From: Parus major
Lineage: Eukaryota; Chordata; Aves; Passeriformes; Paridae
Length of the DNA stretch: 64,000 nucleotides
Reading direction: 5' to 3'
Assembly (NCBI RefSeq): GCF_001522545.3
Contig: NC_031769.1
Span: 146,356,600-146,420,599 of the forward strand
Shown here one piece after another: positions 14,909-26,400 of this stretch. The notes under the pieces were generated by a model. It was given only the letters and a program-made list of their open reading frames with translations. It did no database searches and was not told the DNA's origin. The number at the start of each line of letters is the position of its first letter. Within the stretch, counting starts at the first letter, position 1. Made by a program: the position numbers and the translations under genes.

Positions 14909-15101
14909 CACAGGCATTAGTTGGCTGTCTTTGGTGAATTGCCTTCCCAAGTCCCAAGGAATAAAAGCAGAAAAAACACTTTGCCACACAACTCAGCAAA
15001 AAAACTACATAGAAAACAGAGCCATGAACAAGTGTTGAGGTGTGGCATAAAGCTCCATTCTAGATAATTCCTTTCTAGGTAAAATTGGGAAAAGTCAGGT
15101 T

Positions 15102-15149
15102 GATACTATTATTATTATTATTAATAATAATAATAATTATAATAGTATC
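15102..15149. repeat. 48-bp near-perfect AT-rich inverted repeat
   Basis: The left arm 15102-15125 begins GATACTATTAT and continues as ATT units. The right arm 15126-15149 is AAT units ending in ATAATAGTATC. Comparing the left arm with the reverse complement of the right gives 22 matches of 24, with no spacer. The DNA switches from (ATT)n to (AAT)n at the centre, and the outer 11 bp, including a non-repetitive GATAC, pair perfectly. It could extrude a hairpin or cruciform. Confidence 0.9.
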
Positions 15150-15852
15150 TGATAACTCCAGCTGACATAAACACAATCAGCTCTCTGCACATTAATATGC
15201 AAGTGTGACAATGTGATTTTAGTTTTCAGTACTATTAGTCTGTAGGGCAGGAGAACAAAGCATGTTGTCATTGAGATATTTGGCTATTAGAAATCAGTGC
15301 TTTCACTCTTCATATGTTTGTTGGAAATGTAAATATGGAAGTGTTTTAATCAAGGAGTGGGATGATATGGAGGATTCCATATAGGTTCAAGATAAATAAA
15401 AATTATCTCCCTTCACAGTGGGCTTTAGATTGGAGCATAAATCACCCTGGTTTACTCTGTAAAAACATAACACAAACAACAAACAGGACTCTTTACCTGG
15501 ACTCCCAGGCAAAAACACATTGCATGAACAATCTCTTTTATACAATTTTTTTCAGTCAACATCATCCCAGCCTTCTGAAGGGCTGAAATACAGAAACACT
15601 AAATATCAGAGACGCTACCATAATTCACAATCTTAATGGATGTATTCTTGTTCCATTACACCTAATATTGATTTACTCTGTATTATTAAAAATATTATGG
15701 AAGCTGCTTGACACTGATCTGCTTTGCATGCTGGTAATCAAAAAGAAAGAAGTATAATGACCAAATCTATGAAGAAAACCTTTTTTTGCAATCAGATAAT
15801 TGTCAGAGCAAAGAGTGATGATGATAAAGTTATAGAGATTAGATAGATATAT

Positions 15853-15870
15853 GTCTATATAGATATAGAC
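15853..15870. repeat. Small AT-rich inverted repeat
   Basis: GTCTATAT (15853-15860) and ATATAGAC (15863-15870) are perfect 8-bp arms around a 2-nt centre, inside a degenerate GATA/TATA tract starting at about 15839. It probably arose from simple-sequence slippage. Confidence 0.6.
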
Positions 15871-16667
15871 AATTATGGATGTTCACATGGAAAAAAGAAA
15901 ATCCACCTAAACCCCTTCCTCTCCAGATTAACTAAGTGCTAAAGCCAAGGTGGCCACATGGAAGTACTTGGAATGATTTGGAATTTCAGCGACACCCATA
16001 ACTTGCAGAATTACAATAATATGGATAAATAGCCCTTCAAAAGTGACTCAAACAGTTGAATTATGGAAAAAAATACATAGGCAATGCCTTATATCTAAAT
16101 GAGATTACAGTAAATGAAAAAAGAACAAGATTGGTATTTAACAATAAAACAAGATGAACATGGATGGCTACAGGAAAAGTTTTGGCCACAGGGAGAATCA
16201 ATCTCAGGCTGGCAAAACCGAGATTTCCTCTGTGTTTTCAAATGCACCTTGAACTCCCTGGTTCAGGCTCCAAGTAGTGGAAATGATTGAGGACAGACCT
16301 GCAGCTGTAATGGCAAAATACCCTGAAGGAACTCCAATGGGAGACACTGCTGGAGACCAGAGGAGGTGGGAGGGAGAGGAGGAACCAGACAACTTCTGCC
16401 AGATGCCTTGGGGAGGCTTTCTCGCTTGCTCCAAGTGACAGTCACACATCCTCAGCTGAGTGCAGAGGCACATTACACATCTATTTCCATGGATCTCAAA
16501 ATGATCAACTCCAACTTGCATCCTTACGTAAGTGGTTTGACTCCTTGTTCTCCAACATTTCCAAAACTTCCTCTAGAAGGTTGTGTGAGTTGGTCAGGAG
16601 ACTCTACAAATGACTTTTTCTGTTAATTAATCAAGCTAACTGTGATCTTCTGTGGCCAAGTCACAAT

Positions 16668-17190
16668 TCATAGAATCATAATTTCATAGAATCATAGAAT
16701 GGTTTGGATTGGAAGGGACCTTCATAATCATTGAGTTCCAACCTCTGCCATGGGCAGGGACACCTTCCACTATCCCAGGTTGCTCCAAGCCCTGTCCAGC
16801 CTGGCTTGGAACACTCTCAGTGATGGAGCATCCACAGCTCCCCTGGGCAACCTGTGCCAGGGCCTCAGCACCCCCACAGGAAAGAATTTCTTCCTAATAT
16901 TGAGTCTAAACCTGCCCTCTGACAGTTTGAAGCCATTCCCTTTGGCCTATCACTCCATTCTCTTGTCCAAAGTCCCTCTCCAGCTCTCTTGTTGCTCCTT
17001 TGGAAGGCGTCCTAAGGTGTCCTTAGAGCCTCCTCCAGGCTGAGCCCCAACTCTGAGTTTGTCCCCACAGCAGAGGTGCTCCAGCCCTCTGAGCATCCTC
17101 GTGGCCTCCTCTGGACTTGCTACAAGAGCTCAGTGTCCTTTTCATGATGGAGGCCCTCGAGCTGGACACTGTGCTCCAGGTGGGGATACA
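16668..17190 (-). mobile_element. CR1 LINE, 3' fragment
   Basis: Read on the minus strand, this is the 3' end of an avian CR1 non-LTR retrotransposon. The left edge holds three ATTCTATGA-type terminal units, the element's 3' end. The familiar tail follows: AGAATGGTTTGGATTGGAAG, then a segment complementary to GCCCATGGCAG, then the part matching the end of the second open frame and the 3' untranslated region. About 520 bp remain. It is 5'-truncated like almost all CR1 copies, so it lacks the endonuclease and most of the reverse transcriptase and cannot move. Its inner edge near 17190 is approximate. Confidence 0.96.
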
Positions 17191-17971
17191 GAACATCTTT
17201 TCAGCATCTTAACAACACACAAAATACTGCTCTGCAGTCACCATGTGGGTAAGTTTCTTCTGGCTTTTTACAATGTCTCATGTACAATTTGATCACTTCT
17301 ACAGCATTAACAACCCAGGACAGTCTTTGGAAACTCCATCCAAGCAGCCAATCAATGCTACTTGGGCACTCAAATCACACTAGACAAAGCAGGAAGATCC
17401 TCCAATGGAATAAAAAAGGTCAAAATTTGGCTACATTTTTGTTACAGCTATTAGACAGTCAACATGCAACAGTTGTTGCAACTTCTTGCAGTGGATAGGT
17501 TTAATTAGCCATCGTCTAATACAGAACCAAAACTATTTTAATCATCTGTCTTCAATAATTGTTTACAAAATTTAAAAATTACTCTGATCACAGAAAAAAA
17601 AAAAAAGAAGGTATAAGTAGCACTCATTCTCAAAGCAGCTAGAGAGCTGAAAGAAAAGCCCTCAACTTCTGCAGGAAGAATGACTTTTTTAAGTCAAGGA
17701 AATAGTTTAAACATGCAAATAGATCAGAGCAACTTCCCAGGACTTGCACTGTGTGTCCAAACATAGAACACCTTGAAATTTATCATGATACCTTATACTA
17801 TACAACTGATTTAGGAAATTTAGACCAGTCTGTCTGGAAATATTTGGAGAAAAGCAGATAAAGAGATAAAATCTACAGTTACAGCCAAAAAGGAAGAAAT
17901 TATTTTCTGATCACTGTGAACATGAAGTTATCAACTGAAATACATGCAATTACATTAAATTAATTCATATT

Positions 17972-18017
17972 AAAAGAAAAAAAAAAAAAAACAAACAAAC
18001 AAATAAACAAACAAAAC
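17972..18017. repeat. A-rich tract grading into (CAAA)n
   Basis: A run of about 19 A is followed by six to seven CAAA/TAAA units. This is simple sequence. No retroelement body is recognisable immediately upstream. Confidence 0.85.
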
Positions 18018-18704
18018 CTGAGAAAGATTAGATTACTGGAGTTTCTCACTAAAGATACAAATTCAGAGCAGTGCAGAACTTCTAGAAACAGAGATTTCCC
18101 CACATGTCCATGCAAGCCAATGTATGGAAAAGCTGTTTCTGATGGACTGATAGAAAGGCTGTAGATAAAATGTTATGAATCCTCCAGCCTTATACAAATA
18201 CAGACCTGTATTGCTTCTCTTCTTTTCCCCCTCCTCACAAATATTCATTTACAGTAGGCAAGCAAACACTCTGTAGGCTAAAAAGATGCTTGCTTCATTT
18301 TTCTTCTACAGAAGACACTGAGCAAGGATGCTACAACGATGATTCACTTCAAGAGAGGCAGATGGATGTTTTTGGTCTGATGATCTGATGTTGCACCACA
18401 TACCAATGCTGATTAACTATTACTACTTAGCATATGAAAAGACAAAGTCCAGAAGCACAGCCCATTCATTACTTTGCTAGTTCACATGTACTTTAAATAA
18501 GTATTTTAAAATGCTGCATCCTATCAGTGATGGATACAAAAAATTGATCATCAATTTACAGGCCTAATTGTGCTTAATCTTCTAGAAATTACATGAGGGG
18601 CAGAATTAAGGAAACGTTTTTCCTCCATGCACTAAACCATGCAGAAGGAATTTAAACCCAAAGAAAGCTGCCCCTTACTGATCTACCTTGCAAAACAACA
18701 CGTA

Positions 18705-18726
18705 ATACATACATACATACATATAT
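18705..18726. repeat. (ATAC)n microsatellite
   Basis: About five tandem ATAC units lead into an ATATAT run. It is short and likely of low polymorphism. Confidence 0.8.
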
Positions 18727-18810
18727 GTACCAGAACTGATCCTGAGAACTCTTTCTCTTCTCCCATTTCTCTGTCTTCCATAACAAAACTTTTCTGTTCT
18801 ACATGAACAT

Positions 18811-18885
18811 TGAAAGGTTTGGGTTGGAAGAGACCTTAAAAGTCAACTAGACCCAAGGATACTGCCATGGGCATGGAAACTTTTG
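18811..18885 (-). mobile_element. CR1 LINE, very short 3' remnant
   Basis: About 75 bp align with the antisense CR1 tail: GGTTTGGGTTGGAAGAGACC, a diverged segment, then ACTGCCATGGGCATGGAAAC. The terminal ATTCTATG units are lost or diverged. It lies about 575 bp from the next CR1 in the same orientation. It could be an independent insertion, or an outlying piece separated by later sequence, but both copies carry the same 3' segment, which favours independent insertions. Confidence 0.85.
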
Positions 18886-19414
18886 TTATGATAAAATTTC
18901 CCCAATATCCATAGAATTACCTGTGTAGAGTCCACACCAGGGATATACAGACACATAGAGCTTTTTTTGCTGGTTGTGTCAGTCTGAATTTGTTCAGTGT
19001 GTATGTGCATTCCAGTGGCTGACAGGAAACAGTGTAAATGTGGGGTGTCTACCTGCACACTCAGGGACTTCTCTTTCTGGCAATGAAAGCAGAGATGAGA
19101 CAGGAGTGGGAATTTTATGTAACACAATAATAAAAGAAAAGCCTTTTGGTAAGAATATAATCAGATGAGCTATATTCCTCAGGAAACTTTTAAACCTGGA
19201 GGATTAAAAAGTGTAAAATATGGATATATTTCTTTGGGAGGAATCAATATGTGCTTTGCTGTAGCTGTAAGTTAATGCACTGCCTCATTTTTCAATTTAA
19301 CCCATTCCACCCAAACAAGCTGATGCACATTTTGAGCTTTAGCTGGTGCAGAGGAAGGACAAAAGGAGCCACAGAATGTTAATTTACCCACACAGAGTGT
19401 TATTTTTATGTTTA

Positions 19415-19440
19415 CTTTGTCCCCTTTAAAGGGGACAAAG
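19415..19440. repeat. 26-bp perfect palindrome centred on TTTAAA
   Basis: The 13-base arm CTTTGTCCCCTTT is followed directly by its exact reverse complement, with no spacer and no mismatch. It ends 20 bp before the 3' end of a minus-strand CR1. With base pairs matching by chance about a quarter of the time, 13 in a row is not expected in 64 kb. It is not part of the CR1 consensus tail as I know it. It may be a remnant of a small palindromic DNA transposon or a replication-error inversion. Confidence 0.95.
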
Positions 19441-19459
19441 GGGAAGCCACACCCAGGAA

Positions 19460-19965
19460 ACCACAGAAACACAGAATGGCTTAGGTTGGGAGGGACCTGC
19501 AAAATCATCAAGTTCCAACCCCCTGCCATGGGCAGGGCCACCTTCCACTTGACCAGGTTGCCCAAAGCCCCATCCAGCCTGGCCCTGAACTCTTCCAGGG
19601 ATGGGGCAGCCACAGCTTGCCTGGGAGGCTTGAGTCTGTGCCTCATCACCCTCACAGCAAAGAATTTCTTCCTGATATCCAATCATCTCTTGACTGAAAA
19701 CTGTCTACCCTCTTTCAGTTTAAAGCCATTCTCCCTTGCCCCATTGCTCCATGCCCTTGTCCAAAGTCCCTCTCCAGCTCTCTTGGAGCCCCTTTAGGGA
19801 CTGGAAGGGGACTCCAAAGTCTCCCTGGAGCCTTTTCTTCTTCAGACTGAACAGACCCAACTCAGCCTGTCTCATAGCAGAGGTGATCCAACCCCCTCTC
19901 ATGAACTTTGTGGCTTCCTCTGAGCCTGCACCAGCATTTTGGGGGCCCCAAGGCTGGATGATATC
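19460..19965 (-). mobile_element. CR1 LINE, 3' fragment
   Basis: About 500 bp of antisense CR1 tail run from ACAGAATGGCTTAGGTTGGG through the GCCATGGGCAGGGCCACCTT block to GGGGGCCCCAAGGCTGGATG. Translating the minus strand gives the typical CR1 tail peptide with KKFFAV and an FRARLDGALGNL-like segment, now interrupted. It is 5'-truncated and inactive. It is among the longer copies here, and several open frames in this interval (19272-19972) are shadows of it. Confidence 0.96.
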
Positions 19966-21059
19966 CATGTAAACAGAGCACTGTGATTAGGTATCACAGT
20001 CCTGCCTCCAGAGGTAATTTATTTTATAGATTTTTATGGCTTCTGTCTCATGAGCTCACTAACATTTTAAATCTGTGCCTTGTGGTTCAGGAGCCTTGAA
20101 CAACACAATTTCCACAGACCTTGAAAATACAGCATCAGCCCTGAAGGGCCAAGTCCTCCCACTCCTTTTGTGGCCCCTACATAAATGGTATTTTGAATAC
20201 TTAATTCCTTGCATACCAAGCTGATGTGGGGAGCAGGAGCACCTTCTGAAGATGACTCAGCACTGACTTTCCAGGGAAAGGTGTTCTGATATTCTATAGC
20301 GATGACAGGAGCACCAAGTGTGGGCACAGAGGTATTCACATATACAAGGGAAAAAAAGTGAAGCATAGAGAACAAGATTAAATGAATAGATTAGACAGAC
20401 AGCAGAGGCTATTTTTAAAGTTCCAATAATAACCACCTATGAGAAAACAAAATAATAGTGCTTTAGGAGATCAGCCCTAACATCAGCTGCCCAGTGTGCT
20501 CCTCAGCTTTAGGGACACAGACAATATAGAAGGAGAATATAAAAGCTATTTTAGTCATAGTTTCATGTACTTTAAGTTCTTGCTTTCTTGATACAAAATA
20601 AACCATCCACTGACAATGTAATTCTGCTGCCATACCTTTCCCTACCAGAAAACATTTGCTGGATATTTTTTATTTGATAATCTTGACAAAGCTCCAGGAC
20701 TGGAGATTCTGATTTGGGATGAGTTTGCAATGCACTGAGATGTAGCAGTTTGATTATAAGGAGACCACGTTAAAATAAGAGGTGTAATCACTGAGCACAC
20801 AGCAGTTACTCTTCCCATGGAGCAGTGCTGTGGATGCTATCCAACTGCAAATACAATCTAGCACATGTACTCTACTAGTTGTAGAGTCTGCAAGCCTAAA
20901 GGAGGGTCAAAATAAAAGATTAAAAAAAAAAAAAAGAAGTCTTTCCACCCTAACTGCCAAATTCTGAACTTCTCTTTCTGTTCCTTGGAGACAAGCAGTA
21001 GTATTTCTGGGTTTGCAGAAGCAGCTCAGGAATGTGTGAAATATAAGACATGACTGGAC

Positions 21060-21420
21060 AACATCCATGCAGCTCCATGCTGTACTTCAGTCTGCTGCCT
21101 CTTCCGTGCGGAACAGAAGGGATTTTGTGGAGCTGGAGGGCAGGTGATCCGTGCCAGGCCAAGTGCAAACCTCTCCCAGCCCGTGACACGAGCTGAACAC
21201 ATCATTAGCAGAACTGCAGCCCGGGCACCGAGCGCTGAGTGCTGCCTAAAGCTCTCTCCTCCTCTTCCAAATGGATTAATTTTTAAAGATAACTTGCTTT
21301 TCTTTTCCAGCAGGGAAAGAGTGGGGACAGACTTCCAAAAATAGGCTAGCCTGTCACAACTGCTAACTGTCACACAGTGCCGAGATTGGAGCTGATCTCT
21401 TGGGGAGGCGGCTGAGAACA
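21060..21420. promoter_or_regulatory. CpG-retaining patch, possible regulatory element
   Basis: Between about 21107 and 21240 there are seven CpGs, including GTGCGG, CCCGGG, ACCGAG and AGCGCT; two more follow by 21410. The surrounding kilobases have roughly one CpG per 100-200 bp. A pyrimidine tract ending CTTTTCCAG|CAGGG at about 21310 resembles a splice acceptor. The patch is too small for a classical CpG island. It could be a conserved enhancer, a minor promoter or an exon of a non-coding transcript. Overlapping frames on both strands give no recognisable protein. Confidence 0.3.
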
Positions 21421-23149
21421 GACAGGAGTAAGGAAGTAAAGAGAAAGAGTAATTTCTCTTTCCATAGCCCAGCCAGAATGAAAATGAATAGGCAACCTGT
21501 AATCAATCACAAATAATACATAAGCCAAAAATCAGTCATTCTGAGTAAAAATACATAAACCTATCAGTTTACCAGCATTTATTAGCACAAGTGCTATATT
21601 CTGCAGCTTCAAAAATGATGCCCAAATGTACTCTCTGTCCAAGGTCTCACCAGGAAAAATACAAGATTATTACCCATTTAAACAAATTGACCCAGCAAAT
21701 TAAACCAAATGCTCTCTTTAAATTCAATTTTCAAAATGTTGTCCTAAAAAGGCTCATGTCCACGTGGCCTCTGCAGTATATAGACATTTAAGTCACAAGA
21801 TGACTAGAAAAGATGATGTTTAGACTTTTGTGAGATAAAGCTCCATTCAGATTACACAAATTGAAAGCTTATTTTTTAAAAAAAATAAATAACAAACTCA
21901 CTTAAACCCAGGCAAAGTTGGCCGAGTACTAAATATTTAAAGAGATGGGAGAAAAAAAACTACAACTGCATCATTATTAAATGGATGAGAACATAACCTC
22001 ATTCAACAGTGATCTGTGCATTCATTTTATTAAGAGGTCTGAAAAGGAATATTTAAAAACAAAATCTTATTAAGAAAGTCTTCATCATGCTTGCTGATGC
22101 TTTTTCCTTCCTGCGGCATGAAGGAAATGTTGTTTTATTTCTGTACAATCTTTGTCAATAACAGACTAATTTTTTTTCATTGCCTGCCTTAGTCACATGT
22201 TGTTGTGGAACATTAAGTATTCACTTAGTTGAGCTGCAACACCAGGTGTTTTCTGATGCATCTGAGTAAGATTTTAATCTCGGCATCAGAACAAAAAAAT
22301 AAAAGACAACATAAAATTGGGTACCATCACTAATTCATGAATTTAATTTCCCTTTTTAGGTCTCTAAAACACAGCCCACTTGTCTGTGGACAACAACAGA
22401 CTTTTGTTGTGTACAGTCATGAAACACTGATTTAATAAGACAGATACAGTGACCAAGGAAGATTATTTGATTTTTTGAATGATGACCATACTAGAGGCCC
22501 CAGGAATGCCACAGCCATGATTTTAGGGGCTGGGTACAAACCGTGCCAGTGTGGGCTCTGCCTGACAGCCCCTCCTTCTGTGTGCTCACTTCTTTATTTG
22601 TACTTCTGAATACCACTCTCACAAAACAAAACAGGCATGGTAGCTAAATTTTATTATTATTAGTATACTTCTTGAATCCTATATACAGCATTGCTGTGCT
22701 CCAGACACGGATGTGCAGTACAAACACCAATTACCACTTTCTGTGGATAAACACTGTAGTGCTCCTCCAGAGCTGCACACCAAGGGGCAGCTCCCAACAC
22801 CCAGAACCCAGGAGACACGAGAGCAACAGCTTCAATTCCTGCTCCTCAACTGAAAGTTCTTCTACTAAATGTCTATGATAAGCCATTAAAACAAGGTTGA
22901 TTTGATAGGGAACACGGATGAGTAAGGCCTGTGGCAATGCACACCATCATTACAGTCATCATAGATAACTGAGAGCTCTTACACAGGTGTACCACAGCTT
23001 TGTCCTCCTCTCCAAACTTCGATTATCAAAATAAAAGCCTACTTAAAGAAATAATAACCAGTGGCAATTTTTTTTCCTTAATGTCAGATATAAAATAAAA
23101 TTAATTCCTGTAAACCACTCCTGAACTGAGAGTCTGAAATACAGTACAT

Positions 23150-23440
23150 AAAAACCACAACACACTCTTTCAACAAGCCCTCGCCGGGAGCCCTTTATTC
23201 TCACCCAGTGTTTATGAGAGCTTTTTATGAGAGCTTTTGTGGGGCTCATCCCTATCAGAGCAGACACAGCGATTACTGTCGGGGAGAGTGCTCTAATAAC
23301 ACACCTGGCACCTTGCTGTGAGCCAAAACACCGCGGCAAAATATCAGCCAGATCACAAAACAGCCGAGATAGGAGCAAAACATCAGCTTCCTCTGGGTAC
23401 AGCAGCAGAAATCCATCTGCAACGGGGAAATGACTGGAGT
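23150..23440. promoter_or_regulatory. Second CpG-retaining patch
   Basis: About eight CpGs lie within 250 bp (CTCGCCGG, AGCGATT, GTCGGGG, ACCGCGG, GCCGAG, AACGGGG) against a CpG-poor background. A 13-bp tandem duplication sits inside it. A 135-codon minus-strand frame (23043-23450) spans the patch, but its residues match no family I know and the lower stop density follows from the higher GC. Retained CpGs suggest constraint or lack of germline methylation; this is inference. Confidence 0.28.
23211..23236. repeat. 13-bp perfect tandem duplication
   Basis: TTTATGAGAGCTT occurs twice head to tail (23211-23223 and 23224-23236). It lies within the CpG-retaining patch, so it may duplicate a binding site. 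A recent slippage event explains it equally well. Confidence 0.9.
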
Positions 23441-26400
23441 CCCAAGGCAATTATTTTGTTATCTAAAAGTGGCTTTCAAAGTCAGACATTCTGCCCCAAG
23501 ACTCAAGCAAAAGCAGTGTTTAGGTGACTACATGGGGGTTTGTTGCAACAATTTTCAGATATTAACTCTCTTCTAGTACAAGTAGCTCTGGGAGAACCAA
23601 CAGATTTTATTTGTATCACTGGCTCTTTGATCATCTCCTAATGGAAAATTAGACTTAACTTGGATCTTCTCTTTTTGTGTTAAGGATACCCATGAGTTAT
23701 TGGTGAGTTATTAGAAAGAAGGGGGGAAAATAAAAGCTAAATGTCTCTAATCAAGTAGTTATGAAAGACCATGTCTTTAAAGCAACTGATTCTGCACAGA
23801 ATAAGGCATCTAGAAACAATTACTGCAATTTCTTCCTTAATCTGAATCTCCTCAAAGGTACTTCTTTCAGGCAGATGGCAGAGGAAAAAAATACTGAATG
23901 TACAACATGGCCATTTCTTACTTATCTTCTGAAATACCTTGGCAGCCTCAAAAACTGGCACATCCCATGGCTTCAGCTCAGGGACTGACCCTCAATGAGA
24001 ATATCCATCTTGTAGTCATCCTAATGAAGGAGCAAGAGTCAAGAAGAAAAGTCTGCACGGTGGGGAAAAACCTCTCAATTCCACATTTCTGAGTGGAAGG
24101 GCAGGATGGGAAAGACAACTCTTGGGGGCAGACAAAAAAAAATCCTCTTCCACTTATTTTCTCAAGTCAAATCTAAAAGCTTGCCAAATTGCTTGGACAC
24201 TAACTTGCATTTGCCAAAGCAAAATACTGATTCACTGCCCTCCCTGGAACACAGTGATGGTTAATACTATTTGCCAATTATCTGCTCCTACCTTTCCATT
24301 ACTGAGATAGCAATGCATGTATCACAAAGGGGTTTTGAGTGTGTGACAAAGAGTTTTGGCTACTGAAAAATAGTGCTGCACAATTTGCAAACCCAGAAGG
24401 TTATTTCAAGACAAAATTGCCATGAAACACTGTCATTTAAATAATGAATGGCTATGCTTGCTCGCTTGATTTCTTTCTTCTAAAATAATTTTTCTTACTT
24501 TCTGTCAGTTGGCAACAAATACATCTTAACATTTGCATTTCAAGCAAGAAGAGAAACCCAGACAGTTGCTCCAAAAGGACTGGAAAATGCACTCTGAACT
24601 CTGATATGTACAAAGCTATCAAAGCCATCCAAACTTAGCCATCAGTAATTTGCCAGGAATTCAGAAGGAACCCCAACTTTGATTAGAGGATTTGGAAGTT
24701 GCTCTTCCCTCCCATTTGAAATTCTTTTCAGTCTCATCCCAGACTGCAACATCCATTCAAACACTCAGATGAAAAAAGGGCACCTCACTCTGCTCTCTCC
24801 CCTTATCCACACAAAGAGACACAAAATGTCCTTTGCATAACTTATGAGCAAAATGGCTCACATAGGGTCAAGTTTGCAGTTGTTGCATGGGGATTTTTTT
24901 GGTGGTGCTGTTTTATCACCAACAGTTACCGTGGAAATCACAGCTCAAGTATTCAAGAAAAAAAAAGCCCATTCAAGAATCATCAAATAGGTCCAACTCT
25001 CATTATAATTCAGCAATAAACTAAAAAATGGGCTCTATTGCTACCAGAGTTCCTGTTTGCAACAGCCTACCTTAAGCAAAAGAGAGATGTGGAAAGAAAC
25101 CCTATTTCAATTGCTTACACCACTACAGAGAGCAGGGCAATTCTGGGCAACAGATTTTAGCCCTGCTAGTAAGAAAGAATACAAAACTAAAATATTTGTT
25201 TGGCAGAAGGGAAAATAAAATTAACACACACACACCAGGTTTTGTACAAATATTTGGCTATGAGATGCCTATGGAGCCAACTGGTCAAGCATTTTGTCTG
25301 ATAATTTGAGTTTGCAGCCTCATGGACACAAAAAATCTCCTTTAGAAGCCATCTCAGCTGATTTTCTTTGTGTACTGTGGGCATTTGTCAGAGGTCCCAG
25401 GCAGAAAGGCTGCAGGCTTGGCATGTTCTCCTTCCCCTTCAAATGGAAAGGAGCACAGAACAAGTCTTCCTAACCCTAAATTCCAGTCTAAAGGCAGCTT
25501 CCCCACCCTTTTGCTGCAGTGTCTTACTAAGTTAACAGTAGAAGAAAACACAGTGCACAGACAATGCTGTTCAGGAATGGTGTTGGGCTTTTTTAATCTA
25601 AGGTAATAATGATGTTAAATGTGATTGCTTCACTAATTTGTTACCACAACATCAGAGTTCATCATACTTAATTTACTGTGCATGTTGGCCCCTAACTAAT
25701 GTTGTGTGACATAAAGAATCCAATTGGGAACTGGACATAAAAGTTATACAACTTCAAATGCACACATACATGTGTATAAATGCATTTAGAGAGACAATAA
25801 AGATCTCCACACACATTTCCACTCTTGTCTCTCAGCTTACATGCTGCTGTGTTTGGGTGGGATGCTTTTAAAGACTTTGTCATCTTATCTCTGCCTCTAA
25901 GACAGCTTCCTTGTGAAAAGACAGAAAATATTCAAAGGGTTTAATTATTTTTTTATCTTCTCCTGTGCATTCAGCAATCCTTCAGTAAATTATTTTCACT
26001 GCATTCAAACAGGAAAACTAAATCCACCACAGGCTAACTCCTAACTCCCTCCCACCCACAAATAAATCCTAACTGTTTTCCTCTTACAAACACAAAAGAA
26101 TACAGCAACACCACAGACTTTCAGGTTAAGCTGAAATGAACGGAGATGCAACATTCAAAACTATTCTAAAACATGGGCAACAAGATACAGAGACACTTGT
26201 TGAAAAATATTTCACTGAGAAGTTCTAGGAAAGGCTAGCATTGAGGAAATGCAGGTGTGAGAAAATAAGAGATGTCTTATCCATATTATTTAAATGGGCA
26301 CAGTATTTTTTGTTATTTACAAATATATACATTAGGACTGGTGCACTTGTACAGGCAGAGGGTGAGGGAGATGATCTCCAGAAATTGTCACCTTTGAGAA

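Larger units (their letters stand above)
14909..16667. other. Unique non-coding DNA with AT-rich dyads
   Basis: No gene or transposon is recognised between the microsatellite and the first CR1. The stretch contains the two AT-rich inverted repeats listed separately. A less AT-rich segment at 16204-16626 is open on both strands (105 codons minus, 86 codons plus) and includes a GTAAGT donor-like word near 16527. These frames overlap on opposite strands and show no domain, so I do not call a gene. Confidence 0.65.
17191..18810. other. Unique non-coding DNA
   Basis: Nothing gene-like is seen. The stretch holds the A-rich tract at 17972-18017, a short A-run near 17595 and the CATA microsatellite, all listed or minor. 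Open frames are under 75 codons. Confidence 0.7.

Noticed and set aside
17972..18017. A-rich tract as a retrocopy poly(A) tail
   Set aside because: No gene-like or retroelement body precedes it and no target-site duplication is evident.
19408..19797. 129-codon plus frame and overlapping minus frames up to 136 codons
   Set aside because: They lie in or overlap the CR1 at 19460-19965. The plus frame is antisense to the element, and the minus frames are its decayed tail extended into flanking DNA.
23043..23450. 135-codon minus frame
   Set aside because: No recognised domain, and it lies in a CpG-retaining, GC-richer patch where stops are fewer. Kept only as a note on that patch.
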